A DNA stretch of 64,000 nt, taken from assembly GCF_030271165.1 (NCBI RefSeq), contig NZ_JASSZH010000017.1, positions 1 to 64,000 of the forward strand, given 5' to 3'. A program made the translations under genes and the position numbers. A model generated the notes under the pieces. That model had not been told where the DNA came from and ran no database searches. It saw only the letters and a list, made by a program, of their open reading frames with translations. This document shows, one piece after another, positions 63,557 through 64,000 of this stretch. Source of the stretch: Psychromicrobium xiongbiense. GTDB lineage: Bacteria; Actinomycetota; Actinomycetes; Actinomycetales; Micrococcaceae. Within the stretch, counting starts at the first letter, position 1. Each line of letters starts with the position of its first letter.

Positions 63557-63946
63557 CTAGTCCGCAGAACCGGCAGCGGGCTTCGTCGCGTTGGTTTCTG
63601 CGAGGCTTTTCTGGTGCTTCGTGGCAGCGCGTCTGATCGAAGCCACCTTCGGGTTGTCTGCCCGCCAGACGGGAAGGCCGTCCAGAATCGTGATGTCCGC
63701 TCGAGCTGCGAGCGTCAGAAGGCCCCACATCCCGATCGTATCGAGCTCCAGATCAAGGTTTTGGGGCGTAGCTGCGGCGAACACGGCATGCGCTGCCGCT
63801 TCGACCTCGGGGTCGCTTGGCCTCTTCGCTGCGCCCTTGACGGCGTTCGGCTGATTCGAGTAATTGTCGAGCGCGGTCAGCAGGTCGTCGGACCGTTCGG
63901 TGCCGAGTGCTGCTTCGAGGGCCGTTTGAATGGGCATGTCGGTCAT
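63557..63946 (-). CDS. 129-residue hypothetical protein
   Basis: ATG 63946 has CAGGAGAC upstream and the frame ends KPAAGSAD. It is soluble and predicted helical, with a central segment LDLELDTIGMWGLLTLAARA. The C-terminal 40 residues are basic (KVASIRRAATKHQKSLAETN). I do not recognise the family. The frame in another phase after its stop also looks coding (see 63421-63537). Confidence 0.6.
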   Translation of the reverse strand: MTDMPIQTALEAALGTERSDDLLTALDNYSNQPNAVKGAAKRPSDPEVEAAAHAVFAAATPQNLDLELDTIGMWGLLTLAARADITILDGLPVWRADNPKVASIRRAATKHQKSLAETNATKPAAGSAD

Positions 63947-64000
63947 TTCGTCTCCTGATCGCGGTGCGTTGTCGCGGCGACGGTAGCAGCTGGATTCTGA

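Noticed and set aside
62532-63728. Minus-strand frame opposite ychF extending to 63728
   Set aside because: It overlaps ychF almost entirely and is not like known proteins.

Overview
The window is a chromosomal segment of a high-GC actinobacterium. The clues are GTG/TTG starts, leaderless -10-to-start spacing, an LAxTG-type surface protein, a ProU/OpuC-type transporter and the actinobacterial form of the rpoBC, str and S10 clusters. Gene content and ribosomal protein sequences fit the Micrococcales (Arthrobacter-like). I do not name a genus from sequence alone. No tRNA, rRNA or CRISPR array was recognised.

Layout. (1) 0.07-8.2 kb: a carbohydrate locus. A minus-strand operon carries a sugar-binding lipoprotein, two permeases and a secreted GH85 endo-beta-N-acetylglucosaminidase. 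Divergent from it are a LacI regulator and a GH5-type glycosidase resembling the beta-mannosidases that cut Man-beta-1,4-GlcNAc. Together they look like an N-glycan harvesting system. (2) 8.2-9.9 kb: a YbaK-type tRNA-editing protein and a thiolase preceded by two tandem 14-bp palindromes. (3) 10.1-14.9 kb: an HSP90-family ATPase translationally adjacent to a 962-residue TPR protein. (4) 15.1-21.6 kb: an accessory region with a TetR repressor, palindromic operators overlapping the promoter of a 1202-residue LAxTG-anchored surface protein, a 30-bp perfect inverted repeat, a relic of a TPR gene, a 5'-truncated transposase and a membrane-protein gene whose 3' end was replaced by it.

(5) 21.6-29.6 kb: rpoB and rpoC, separated by an unusually structured 277-nt spacer. 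(6) 29.7-33.7 kb: a proline-rich membrane protein and a phosphonate module (PhnX-like HAD hydrolase, GntR/UTRA regulator, divergent FAD oxidoreductase). (7) 34.0-38.5 kb: rpsL-rpsG-fusA-tuf, then a 41-residue membrane peptide. (8) 39.1-44.6 kb: the S10 operon rpsJ-rplC-rplD-rplW-rplB-rpsS-rplV-rpsC-rplP-rpmC-rpsQ, closed by a strong terminator, so the rplN-led genes are not adjacent.

(9) 44.7-64.0 kb: mostly housekeeping and accessory metabolism. It holds a CorA magnesium channel, an Lrp regulator, a nitronate monooxygenase-like enzyme, an N-acetylglucosamine kinase-like protein, a pirin, a four-gene osmoprotectant ABC transporter, an AlaA-like aminotransferase, a PPK2 kinase, exonuclease VII (xseA-xseB), a quinone oxidoreductase, ispH, rmuC, ychF and hypothetical genes.

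How the pieces may cooperate (inference). GH85 would release glycans outside the cell, the ABC transporter would import them, the GH5 enzyme would cut the mannose-GlcNAc core, and the GlcNAc kinase at 47.8 kb could take the GlcNAc released. In the phosphonate module the FAD enzyme would make a phosphono-aldehyde from an aminophosphonate and the HAD hydrolase would break its C-P bond.
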